Assembly: GCF_010389155.1 (NCBI RefSeq)
Contig: NC_057768.1
Span: 18,907,664-18,971,663 of the forward strand
DNA: 64,000 nt
Direction: 5' to 3'
Origin: Erigeron canadensis
Taxonomy: Eukaryota > Streptophyta > Magnoliopsida > Asterales > Asteraceae
Both the position numbers and the translations under genes were made by a program. Of the stretch, positions 32,188 to 42,920 are shown one piece after another; within the stretch, counting starts at the first letter, position 1, and each line of letters starts with the position of its first letter. Below the pieces are notes generated by a model, which did not search any database, was not told the DNA's origin, and saw only the letters and a program-made list of their open reading frames with translations.

Positions 32188-32952
32188 AATTTTTTTTTTC
32201 TTAACGGCGAAAATGAAGTATTATTAATAACTCAAACTAGCAAGAAGCTAGCATAAAGATAGGTACATAAACAAACAAGAAAATAAACGTAAAACCAATC
32301 AAGAAATACATGGCTTACTACACCAACTATCCCAATCTAACTCCACTTTTTTAGCTCTATTCGGAATCCGTAAAAACGTCATGGATCTAATTTCTTCAAA
32401 GATCATGAGCTATAGAAAATACCATATTATGCACCGCATCATTCCTCGATTTCCAGAGGCTCTAAATAGCAATAAGAATAATGGCATTGAGCATTTTCTT
32501 CCAATTTTTATCCCCAGCTCGAGAATAATAAAAGGTGTATAAGTCATGGACATGAAAAGCATAAAAAGGGTTTACCTTACACCAAGATCCAATTAAATCC
32601 CAAACCTCCATGGAAAAGGGACATGCCGTGAGAATATGATCAAGAGATTCATCGGCAAGATTACACCTAACACAAGATAAAGACCTCATTGTAATCCTCC
32701 TTTTATTGAGTTGAATTAGAGTCAGAAGTCTATCTCGATTTGCTCTCCAATTTCTTATATTCACCTTCTTTGGAACCCAATTGTTCCAATGATAGTTGGG
32801 ATGTGAGTTGTGAACAATAGCCGAGTCGAACTTTATCTTCAAATCTAAAAGTATGAACTCATTTGCATTTATGTGTGGCTGTAAGTCTACATCTTTTATG
32901 GAAAACACTGATTTAGCTTTGAAAATTGATTTCCATAACCCCCTGTTTCTTG
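32188..32952 (-). mobile_element. 5'-truncated LINE, 3' end of ORF2
   Basis: A minus-strand open frame, 32908-32462, carries the zf-RVT region that follows plant LINE reverse transcriptase: NWVPKKVNIRNWRANRDRLL, SLSCVRCNLADESLDHIL and TACPFSMEVWDLIGSWC, with the CxxC...HxxxxC pattern. A stop at 32462 interrupts it; LWKSRNDAVH continues beyond. The T-run at 32190-32199 is the poly(A) tail read in reverse. Perfect 19-bp duplications flank it. Length 765 bp, so most of the element was never copied in. Confidence 0.88.
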
Positions 32953-32971
32953 TATAACTTCTCGTATATAA
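32953..32971. repeat. Target site duplication of LINE, right copy
   Basis: Identical to 32169-32187; marks the 5' truncation point of the LINE at 32952. Confidence 0.9.
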
Positions 32972-33183
32972 CCATAATTTGATCTGTTAAGGATACCACT
33001 TTTATATTTCCAGTCGTCTTTACCCAAGTGTGAATTTCAAACGACTTTCAAGTGGTTTCATTCCTCTACTGTATTCTGGTCACCGCTATATTATATTCTG
33101 GTCACCGCTATATTAGATAAAGAAAGATTGTCATTGAAAAGCAACCACCCAAATCAAATTTGATACATCCGAGTTACATAAAG

Positions 33184-33430
33184 TTTTTTTGAACAGCTGA
33201 TATTTTATTAAAAAATATCTAGCAAGGAGCTAGACGGTTGCAAAAGGATTTTGAATCCATATATTCCAAGATACATAGATTTTTCTATTCCTACTAAAGA
33301 CCAAAAAAATGGGTAACTAACGATGTGATCAACTCATCAAAGAGATCTTTCCGTTGCCAATATTTCTTGCCAAATATGAGTTGGTTGTGAAATTTTCAGA
33401 TAGCCCATAGAGCGAACATAAGGGAATGTT
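33184..33430 (-). mobile_element. Second LINE 3' tail fragment
   Basis: Read on the minus strand: MFALWAI, a stop, KFHNQLIFGKKYWQRKDLFD and ELITSLVTHFFGL. This resembles the C-terminal end of plant LINE ORF2 (W-I-x-R/K-x-R/H-N). It is followed by CTAGCTCCTTGCTAG and an A-run (T at 33184-33190). The LINE at 32188 has a matching CTAGCTTCTTGCTAG near its tail, so the two are related. The right boundary is unclear and no target duplication was found. Confidence 0.6.
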
Positions 33431-33432
33431 GC

Positions 33433-34172
33433 AAAGACATCTCAATTCTACTATTAGGTTTCAATTCATGTGGTATATGTTGACCTATCAAGTATCAACT
33501 TATAAATTGTGGTTCCACGTTTCTTGATGAGCACTTTATTAGTGAAACTTATATGAATTAATTTAGCTGCTTTTGATTCCATTAGTAAACTTATAAATTA
33601 AACAAAATCATAGACATCTCAATTCTTGATGAGCACTTTATTAGTGAAAATTATATGAATTAATTTAGCTGCTTTTGATTCCATTAGTAAACTTATAAAT
33701 TAAACAAAATCATAAGCTATTGATTCCATTATTAAATTAAACAAAATCATATTAGTAAACTTACCCGAATCAAAGTAATTTTATATTTCTTTTGTTTTTT
33801 AATAACCTTTGCATTTCGTGCTTAACCCCAAGTTATGATGTCAAAGACATCTCAATTCTACTTTTAGGTTTCAATTCATGTGGTATATGCCGCCACTTTC
33901 TAGGAGAGGTCCTGGGTTCGAGTCTTACCAAAGACAAATTTGAGATAATCAGGAGATTATTAAGTGGTCCAGATTCACCTGGACACTAACCTAGCTGGGG
34001 ATTAATGAGTACTAAGTGGTACATGGGATTAGGGGATTCCCATCCAATTAAATTTTTTTTTTTCTTTCATGTGGTATATGTTGACCTATCAAGTATCAAC
34101 TTATAAATTGTGGTTCCACGTTTCTTGATGAGCACTTTATTAGTGAAACTTATATGAATTAATTTAGCTGTT
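33433..34172. repeat. Local duplication block, two main copies
   Basis: A segment starting AAAGACATCTCAATTCTACT at about 33433 recurs at about 33843. Copy 1 contains an internal repeat (GATGAGCACTTTATTAGTG at about 33522 and 33627, each followed by nearly 90 matching bases). Copy 2 is interrupted by the SINE at 33890-34065. Non-coding, AT-rich. Confidence 0.8.
33890..34065 (+). mobile_element. SINE with box B and T-rich tail
   Basis: 176 bp between identical 15-bp copies of TTCATGTGGTATATG (33875-33889 and 34066-34080). It contains the polymerase III box B-like GGTTCGAGTCT (about 33911) and ends in a T-run, as Au-type plant SINEs do. Box A is not evident because the motif starts only about 20 bases in, so the 5' end is probably truncated. 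The empty site is preserved in duplication copy 1. Confidence 0.8.
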
Positions 34173-34635
34173 TTTCAGAAAGACATTAAATTCCATGACT
34201 TACAACGATTGTTTTTTAAGCTAAGAAGGTTAGTTGCTTGTAGGTTCGAAAATGGTTGATCATTTTATAGTGGGGTCTAGTCGTTATAGATGTTTGGTTG
34301 AAGGTGACAACCTGTTTCAACAAAGTTAGATATGAGGTGGCCTCCACTCGAGACCTGATTGGCTTATGTTGGTGTGTGATGTGGTCTCATAACCGATATT
34401 TTTGTTGCGTATTTGACGCCGCACCAACTACACTTTGTCCTTGGTTACACTTTACTTCATACACTCAAATCACCCCCACGGTGATTATATGTCTTTTTTT
34501 GACCATTTCAAAGTTGGAACATTTATTTGGGAAAAACATATACTATACGTATATCACAAACTATAACTATGTTTGATCTAATATAGAATATAGATTTTTT
34601 TTATTATTTATTACCTGGCTTAAAGCCTTTTACAT
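34173..34635. other. Intergenic, no feature supported
   Basis: AT-rich, with no open frame showing a domain. Confidence 0.5.
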
Positions 34636-34639
34636 AAAA

Positions 34640-34920
34640 CTAGATTTTAAACATATGTCAAATACACGGATTTTACAATGTTATCAATATAAAAATTATT
34701 ATCTGGAACAAAAAAATAATTATACGTTAAAAATAAAAAGGAATTGAAATATTTAAATGTTAATACTGAATACTAAATCATATTAAGGTTGGATGATATA
34801 ACAGAGTTTCTTTTATACAAACTTTTTCAGAAAAGCAATATATTAACTTAGATTACCTAATTGACCTACCCAATTGATTGAGTTTTCATTGATATCTTGC
34901 AAAAAGTAATTATACTTTCG
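34640..34920 (-). mobile_element. Helitron-like 3' end (minus orientation)
   Basis: Inverted relative of 26735-26990. On the minus strand it ends AATCTAG followed by T (CTAG at 34640-34643), preceded by CCGTGTATTTGACATATG, a weak hairpin. Non-coding. Confidence 0.5.
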
Positions 34921-34948
34921 TTATCCATATTTGTTAAAAACATTAAAA

Positions 34949-35190
34949 ATTAATTATTTTTAAATTGTGTTAAAGTGTAAATTAGTGATATAAAACCAAA
35001 AGGTGTAAATTAATTATTTTAAATTGGGTTAAAGTATAAATTAGTGATGTAAAACCAAAAAGTGTAAATTAATTATTTTTAAATTGGGTTAAAGTATAAA
35101 TTAGTGATGTAAAACAAAAAGTGTAAATTAGTTATTTTAAATTGGGTTAAAATATGAATTGGTGATAGAAAATCAAAAAGTGTAAATTAA
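34949..35190 (+). repeat. Tandem repeat, four copies of about 59 bp
   Basis: Four units, each containing GGGTTAAAGTATAAATTAGT or close variants and GTGTAAATTAATTATTTT. The last copy is the most diverged. AT-rich, non-coding. Confidence 0.85.
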
Positions 35191-36713
35191 TTTAGACATA
35201 GTGTTTATTTAACTAATTTTGAAAAAATTGAGAGTTGTGATTGATCAATTGAGATAGGTCAGTTGCCTTTTAGTATATATTAAGATTAAGATATATAATG
35301 AATTAATCCTGGATATACCACATATGTGTTTTCTAGACTAAGAATATAATTGTGTAGGATAATATATTTATGAAAATAATAATATATGTGTAAAAGTATA
35401 TTTGTTCACATATATATATAATATAAAAAAAAAATTTTATGACATGGTGTTCATCTCGACCACTTTCTAGTTTCCATCACCAATGTCATATCACATTGTT
35501 GGGTGGATATATAAGGCTGAGAGGAGTGAGGCTATTCATGGAGGAAGGGACTTGTGCCATGTGGTGTCATGTCACCAAGTAGGTAGCCCCCTTAAAAATG
35601 GGAGAGTGAGGCTATCTAATAGTGTTAGGCGACTTCCGACAAGTGTATTAAGGTAATTGGTTGAGAGGTGATAAAGTAAGAGAGAGAGAGAGAGAGAGAG
35701 AGAGATACCTGCATTTTTTGTTGGAGCAGAAAGAACTTTGGCGACTGTTTTCTATCGTCATCCTCACATTTTTGGTCCTATCACTACCTGGGGGTGGTGT
35801 TTCAGGCAATGGGGGAGGCAAACAAGGAGGGATGTCGCTCCACTCCTTTCGGTTTAAATGGTTGGAGTGAAGAGGTGGTGTTCCTCGACAATACCACGGC
35901 AATACCACGGAGATTAAGAAGTTTCTTTCGATGAAATGGTTATAATTTATCTAATATAATTGGGGGATTTTTATTATGAGTTATGATGATATATAGGTCT
36001 AAAATAATGTTTTAAAATCTGTCCATTTCAATCAATTATAATACATGGTCTAAACAATTTATTTTTCTTAATCACCACCATTAATTTTCGCATGTGTTTA
36101 CTATTCAATATTACTATTTTTTAGTTAACGGCCAAAATCGTCCCTGTGGTTTACCCTAATAATCAAGTTTTATGACATTGACAGTCCTTTCTATGAAGAT
36201 AAAGTTCAAGTTCAGTTCTTAATTCAAACGGACGTTATCTCTTCTTCATTTTCTCTTTCACATGTCATGCATATGAGAGTATTATAGTCATTTACAACTT
36301 ACAGACACTAATTAGGGGGCAAGTATTTGGTGACCAACTTGATTAATAAAACATGTTAGCATTAGTTGATTAGGGACATTGTTGATTAGCTTAACCTGAT
36401 GATGAGGTACTAGACTGGTCAACGGATATTCAATGATTTTGCTGGAACGGGATGATGATTAGTGTTTAAGGTTGAAACATGACCCTTTAACATTACATGG
36501 ACCTCTGAAAATCATTAATGTTCCGTTTCGTATTTGATTTAATCATGATTATTAAAAATTATTGATATACCATGATATCTATGTTATTAACCACTTTTAC
36601 ATGATGGAAGTTTTGATTTAAGCAGTTAATTACTTATATCATAATAGAATGTTTTTTATAGGGTAAGGTTCATGTGAGAATCATTCACATATGAATATAG
36701 GTGTTATTAAGTA
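35191..36713. other. Intergenic with GA microsatellite
   Basis: An (AG)n run at 35679-35704 gives false Arg/Glu and Leu/Ser frames on the two strands. At 36131-36160 CCAAAATCGTCCCTGTGG resembles a common plant transposon end, but no partner was found. No gene. Confidence 0.5.
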
Positions 36714-37130
36714 CTAGCTTAGTGCCCGCGCGTTGCGGCGGCTAGAATGCAACTGTCAATATTAAAAATACCCTTGTTGATGGTGAGGAATCCGGCGATG
36801 GTGGTTGTGGACGATGAATCCGGCGAGAGAGAGGGGTTGTGATTTAGTTGTTGATAGTGATAAATTGATGGCAAGAGTTGCGATATGGAGATCGGCTGGA
36901 AAAGGTGAAATGAGTTTTTTTTTTTTTTTTGATATGGGTTTCTTTATTTGCAGGTTTAAATTTTGATAGGGGTAATTTCGACGTTTAGAGAAGGAGGTGT
37001 AAAATACAATGTAATTGAAGAGGGTATTATGGGAATAGAAAAAATGCTTAAAACTTAATCTCAATATCCTTTATAAGGGTTTATAAGGTCAAATCTCAAG
37101 AGTTTATACTCTTGTAAATGTTTGTATAGT
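36714..37130 (-). mobile_element. Non-autonomous Helitron-like element (minus)
   Basis: On the minus strand the end reads GCCGCCGCAACGCGCGGGC, a hairpin, then ACTAAGCTAG followed by T: a typical Helitron 3' end (CTAG at 36714-36717). The interior has the same CCACCATC-type triplet region as 27310-27500 and 38010-38290. The 5' end is probably near 37100 and is not certain. No open frame of interest. Confidence 0.55.
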
Positions 37131-37724
37131 GTACCGCCGATGATTTGCCGGGATAGTTTATATATAAAAGTTACTTTTCAAAAAAAAAAGAAAAGATAAT
37201 TTGACCTGTTCATATGTGAATGAGCTATTCATATAGTTATTCCAATTCAAGTGGTTTTTATATAAACCGTAACATATATATGAGATGAAGCACATAGATT
37301 ATGCTCTTAATTTATGTCAAAACCAAGATTAACTTTTTCTACAATTCCAAACAAAATTCTTTCTATCAATTTCTATTGAAATTTTTGAACGAAACTGCCT
37401 ATTAGTAAAGGAAAGTTTTTTTTTTAGCAACCGGTAATGTAAGGTCATAATAATTCTGGTGGAATCACAGTCATGCTCTTTTTATGGTCTTTTTGGAAAA
37501 ATTGGTGATAAGAATTAAGAAGTCATGGCAAATTCCACTATAGATTTCCTTTTCTTTCACATCCACTTCCGTATTTAACTCGTTGAATACATTGCTTTCT
37601 AAAAACATTACTTTTTTTTTTCTTTTTTTCTCTAAAACCATGGCTTATGGGTAAAAGTTTGCATTATTTCTATCTCGGGAAAATGATAAATATATCCGAT
37701 AAGACATACACACTAGATAATTCA

Positions 37725-38625
37725 AGAAAGAATCCTAAAAAGTAATATTTTTATGCAAAATTTCTAATTAAAGAAACTAAGTAATTTTCGTCTATTAAAA
37801 GTATTGCATTTCTAAAAATTTCTCAACAAAAATAATATCATTAGCTTTTAACGTTAAATATCTGTTAAGTGTCATGTCAACTTGTCACGTCAAAAAAGCT
37901 AATGTGGACATATGACTAGATAAAACCCCATTATTTATCTTTCTACCTCACAATACAAAGAAATAAAACACACACAACGCATCACACCTCTCTCTCTCCT
38001 CCTTTGAAGAATCCGACAACCACCACTACCCATCGGTCGCCTGCTTGCCGCTGGAGCATCACCGGCAACCACCACTCCATCACCATCTCCACCTTATTCC
38101 ACTCTTTCACCTTGTTCACACTAGAAAGCAACAATTAAGGCTCCAACACCACAGCCGCCACCTGTCACCATCGTGGTAGCCTTTCCGCTGGTGACCCATC
38201 ACCACAGTAGCACTCTTACACAGTAACACTACCATTAGCCGCCATCTTACTATTCGCGACGGCCGCCACCCGCATATGATTTTTCTAACGAATTTGTTGT
38301 TTTACGTCATCACAAATTTATACTACCACCCTTGAAACCCTAACCCTTGATATGGGTTTTTGGACCAAATAGACTTTTTTTTATTGATATAAACATTATC
38401 TATTCATATGTCCACGTTAGCATTTTTAATGACGTAGCATTATGACTTGGCACTTAATGGAATATTAATGATGAAAACTAACAACATTACTCTTATTAGG
38501 AGATTTTTAAGAAATGAAATCATTTAAATAAACGAAAATTAAATAGATGCCCCTTATTAACAATTTTTAGTAAAAGTTACCTTATCAATACCGAGATGCC
38601 GTATGGTTATTGTTAGGATTTTTTA
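37725..38625. mobile_element. Long inverted-repeat (foldback) element
   Basis: Arms of roughly 200-280 bp, imperfect but clear. GCTAATGTGGACATATGACT at about 37899-37918 pairs with the complement of ATTCATATGTCCACGTTAGC at about 38402-38421. TAATTTTCGTCTATTAAAAG at about 37781 pairs with the region around 38530. The interior (38000-38330) is Pro/His-triplet rich. Long arms without coding capacity suggest a non-autonomous MULE-like or foldback element. Exact ends and target duplication are not resolved. Confidence 0.6.
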
Positions 38626-39039
38626 ATCGTCGACGTAAAGTTAACCTACTCCATAGGATTTTCAGTTTTAGACATTTGTATTTTATGGTAGCAATCAAAT
38701 TTCAATTTTAACAATAAGATAATTTAATATTATTTTGTGTAATTTAATATTATATTATATTAATCGTTCAAAAAAGTAATAAAATTTTTTTATTCCCTTA
38801 CTAGTTATTTATTTTTGACATTGCATTAGATCATGTTAAATTCTCTTGGTTTTTTAGATTTCAAAATTGCATTGATTGATTTTCTTTTTCGTTTAACAAT
38901 TAGTCGAGATTCGACTTTCAAGGAATATCGAATCATACAATGAACCATCCCAACAGAGCATTCCAGTCCGCTAAAGGTTGAGAAGATGTTACTAGTGTAT
39001 ATATATATATATATATGGGACAATAAAATAAGAACAGTT

Positions 39040-39380
39040 TTAAAATAAGAACGTTGAGAACATTTAAAAAACATCATTTTGATGCATTAAAAGTCTATAA
39101 AACTAACATAGTGCATAACTAATTATCATTATTTAAGTGTATAACAACACATTGGCCTATCAAAATCAAGAAAATCATGTTTTTTGTTTTGTGCATCCAT
39201 CTTGGATGCATATTCTTCAAAATGATGCATCCACCAAAAAACATGATTTTTTCGATTTTGACGGATCAATGTGTTGTTAAACACTTAAATAATGATAATT
39301 AGTTATGCACTATGTTAGTTTATGGACTTTTAATGCATCCAAATGATGTTTTTTAAGTGTTCTCACCGTTCTTATTTTAA
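39040..39380. mobile_element. Foldback MITE with arms of about 145 bp
   Basis: Nearly the whole 341 bp is two complementary arms. TTAAAATAAGAACGTTGAGA at the left pairs with the last 20 bases (…CGTTCTTATTTTAA) at the right, and matching continues through AACTAATTATCATTATTTAA / TTAAATAATGATAATTAGTT to a short central region near 39185-39235 that is itself palindromic (ATGCATCC). An (AT)n run precedes it at 39000-39016. Confidence 0.8.
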
Positions 39381-39382
39381 GA

Positions 39383-39880
39383 CTAGATTATTATCCGCGT
39401 AATACGCGGGAAACATATATAATCAATTACATGTTAAATTTATATAATATCATAAGTTGACAAATATTTATGCCGATAGTAATTGAACCACTAAAAAACG
39501 TAAAGTTAAATTGGTGGTCGTTAAAATTTCGGTTTAAAGTGATCACACCATTGGAAAATGAAAACGTTTTCGTTAAAAATCTCGTTATCTAAGGTTTTCG
39601 TTTTGTTTGGATGTCTTTCATGCATCTGAATATGTCTGCATTGTCATTGTGTTTGTGTTTTAACGTTTTCGTTGAATAATTTAGTTATCCACTAAAATTA
39701 TTAAGCAATTTAATTATCAATCTATACATCGTATATTGTGCTAATCTATTCATAATATCTTTGCGTTTTTCATACAATATTCTTTTGATATAAATCTGAT
39801 AATTTACTATAAATTCCGTATATGTTTTGTTAGTTATTTACGAGCATGGTATCCGCACAATGCGGCGGCGGTAGTGGGCA
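39383..39880 (-). mobile_element. Helitron-like end (minus), body uncertain
   Basis: On the minus strand: CCCGCGTATTACGCGGATAA, a hairpin, then TAATCTAG followed by T (CTAG 39383-39386). At 39845-39872 is a second GC-rich hairpin (CCGCACAATGCGGCGG), near-identical in reverse to 26599-26628. Whether both belong to one element is unclear. Confidence 0.4.
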
Positions 39881-40178
39881 CGACGGTCTAGTATTGTTGG
39901 TGACGGTATTATTTCTGGTGGTGGCGGTGTCAAGTCTCAAATGGTGTAGGTTGATGTAAAGGTGATAGTATTATATTCAAAAAGATAAGGGCTTAAAGTG
40001 TTAATTATTAATTACTAAAATAAATGTCATGGGCAATTCTATTAATTCAAAGACAGAAATTACTAAAACTAAAAAGAGACCTTTTGCTTTATAAGGGAGT
40101 AGAGATAGAGATTAATATAAAATTCGTTGAATAACTATTGAAAAGTATGTTAATCTGTGCATCGCACCGGCGTAATCT

Positions 40179-40201
40179 TGTGTGTGTGTGTGTGTGTGTG
40201 T
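40179..40201. repeat. (TG)n microsatellite
   Basis: About 11 TG units, directly after a GC-rich hairpin-like sequence (GTGCATCGCACCGGCG) at 40156-40171. Confidence 0.9.
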
Positions 40202-40230
40202 ACATATTATATTATATTATCTGGTTTTTT

Positions 40231-40484
40231 AATCCGATTCGACTGATCAGACCGTTCCGAACAGTGAAATGGTAAAAATGTCGATTTGACATCCGGTTTG
40301 ATTTTCAAAACTTTGAATTAAATATAATAAGATACTAATGACGTAAAACTAAATTTTTAATCCAACTCAACTGATCCGACCGTTCCGAACAATGAAATGG
40401 TAAAAAAGTCGGTTTGACATCCGGTTTGGTTTTCAAAACGTTGAATTAAATATAATAAGATACTAATGACGTAAAACTAAATGT
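40231..40484. repeat. Tandem duplication, 2 x about 127 bp
   Basis: Copy 1 (40231-40358) and copy 2 (40359-40484) share GACCGTTCCGAACA, TTGACATCCGGTTTG and AATGACGTAAAACTAAAT with about ten differences. Non-coding. Confidence 0.85.
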
Positions 40485-40846
40485 TTATAACCAAAATTTA
40501 TTTATTACGTCATATGATAAAAATTCTAAAAGTTTTAATTAAATAAAAACGTATTACATTAAAACATGAAATTTTATTTTAAAAAAGATAAACTTGATTT
40601 TAAATATGAAAAATGATGTAAAAGGTAATAAATATTAGTTTCCATAATTATATAATTAAATAACAATAATTATTTTGTCTACAATTTTATATAAGGAAAT
40701 AATGATTATTGAAATTTATTAAATTAAAATTAAATCTAAAAAGTTAAAAAAGGTATATGACATCAGCGTTTTGATTTAATGGTTCTAATTAAAGGTTAAA
40801 CTTCATCCAATGGTCCAAACTTCTCTATTTTTGATTTAAGATTTCT

Positions 40847-40848
<2 letters not shown>

Positions 40849-40889
<41 letters not shown>
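40849..40889. repeat. (TA)n microsatellite
   Basis: About 20 uninterrupted TA units. Confidence 0.95.
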
Positions 40890-40891
<2 letters not shown>

Positions 40892-41272
40892 TGTGAGAAC
40901 AACAAATATGGAGAAAACCGTGAGAAGCGCTAGTTTCCCTCCCTCTTTCTCCTTTTTAGTGTGCTTTTTTAATTTTTGATTTTTTTGATTTTGATTTTCG
41001 TTTAACAAAAACCCATTCAAAAAAAATAATAATAATTTTTTTTATATGAAATCATATGGGTTACGTGTTGAAAACGTATGGATATGGTATGAGTGTTACC
41101 CTCATCCATTCTAAAGGGGTTGTCATCGGACGCATATGGTAATGGTGTGGATTTGATGGACGGCGATCAAAGAGATGGTTGCGGTTTGATACGGTACGGG
41201 CATAGCCTTTAACTCTAAGGGCTTTAGAGATGGTTTTTTAGTGGTTCTCAACATATGTTGGTTCTCACTTCA
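40890..41272. mobile_element. Possible MITE with about 27-bp inverted ends
   Basis: Left GTGAGAACAACAAATATGGA pairs with the complement of the right end (…GTTGGTTCTCAC near 41246-41266), with mismatches. The interior has no gene. It is placed beside a (TA)n run, and no target duplication was resolved. Confidence 0.45.
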
Positions 41273-41297
41273 TCCCTTCACTATACATATATATATA

Positions 41298-41605
41298 CTA
41301 GTGCTCAGGCCCGTACAATGGACGGGTAGTCTCAAAATATATTAATCAAAGATAAAAAAAAAAATTGGAATTCTAAGTATATTAAATAGATACCTAATAA
41401 AATTAAAATACTTAAAAATAAAACATAAAACGATTCAAATAAGGCAAAAAGTTGAAGAAGTAATGCGTAATACACTAATCTTTCGGGGAATCATACTCAT
41501 TATCAGAATAATCGATATCAAACGTAGGATTGATTCGAGCAACCATCAATATGACCAATATCACAACTTAATCAATACGAAATTAAAAAAGAAACATATG
41601 AAAAT
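41298..41605 (-). mobile_element. Helitron-like end (minus)
   Basis: On the minus strand: CCCGTCCATTGTACGGG, a 5-bp stem hairpin (41310-41326), then CCTGAGCACTAG followed by T (CTAG 41298-41301). The body to the right is AT-rich and is cut at 41605 by the solo LTR. Confidence 0.5.
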
Positions 41606-42920
41606 TGTAACACCCGTCGTTTAAAAATATGGATTTCCAAAAACTTTCGCCTAACGGCGTTAAAAGTGAGCTGAATTAAACTTTAAAAGTCCAAACCAGC
41701 AAAATCTGTTTGGTTTATTTATTAAATGGTGTTACTAGCCATATCATCAAAATAAGTTCAAAAGGAAACCCATCGGTTACCCAACATTAAACAACCGACC
41801 ACATTATTAATACAAGTCATTATTATCTAAACATAAAGCAAATGTCTAAAGCGAGTAGCCACTATGGGTAAACTATAGTCAACTTCAAGATCATCTACCC
41901 ATGCCTCACATCTTCTCAACATCTACCTGCTCACTATTGTTGGACCTGAGGGTACAACACATTTTAAAAGAGCAAGTGTTAGGTAACAAATTAGCTAAGT
42001 AAGATAACACATAGTTATAAAACGTTTGTCCATTTAAAACATTATAAAAAAGTCATATTAAGTCGTTAAGGCACATATCATCAAACATATCATCTCACAT
42101 ACATATCATAGCATCAACATCTTTCATATTAGGACGAGTCATCCTAAATATGCCTAGTCATCTTTTACATCTCCACATATCACATCTAAACATCTTTATA
42201 CTTGTGACATAAGTCACGCATCTCATATAACATATGCATCTTTATAAGTGTGACGTAAGTCACACCCGACTGGATGGACAAACCTTACGGCTGTACATCA
42301 CTGTCGTTAAGGAATGACAAGCCAATCCCGGAGTAATCCGTATGTTCAAGACAAGTGGGGCGGGTCAGACCTCTTGTATTACTCTTCACATCTTTGACCA
42401 TGTTGCATGGAGCCACCCAAGCAACCACATCTACGCACTTAGCCGGGCAAGGGCAAGTACGAGTTAAGCTTTACACTTTCATCTAAAATTACGAGATCGA
42501 TTTCACATCTCATATAGTTTAGGTGTTCATATTACCTAAACATTATCACATATACATCTTAACGTTTGGGCCCTTAAACGTGCACGTGTCATAGTAACTT
42601 AATAAGTCTAGTGAACTAGATGAACAAGCCATGTAGTTATGCACATTTTACATATCATCAACCTATAATACATTTCAGTTCATCTCAAGATGTTACATAG
42701 CATTTCATAGCATATCATTACATCGCATGCATTGTTACATCACGTACATCATCATATATCATTGCATATCCTATATCATCACAACATTGCATATCATTTA
42801 TCATCTTAGATCGTATATCATTTCATATCATCTTTCGTATCATATATATATATCATTTCATATCATATATCATCTCATGTCATATATCGTTGCAAATCAT
42901 CAATTATCTCATATCATATA

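Noticed and set aside
33905..33930. Possible tRNA gene (GGTTCGAGTC)
   Set aside because: Only a box B with no cloverleaf; flanking duplication and T-rich tail make it a SINE.
35648..35908. Paired open frames on both strands across the GA microsatellite
   Set aside because: Low complexity; no domain outside the repeat.
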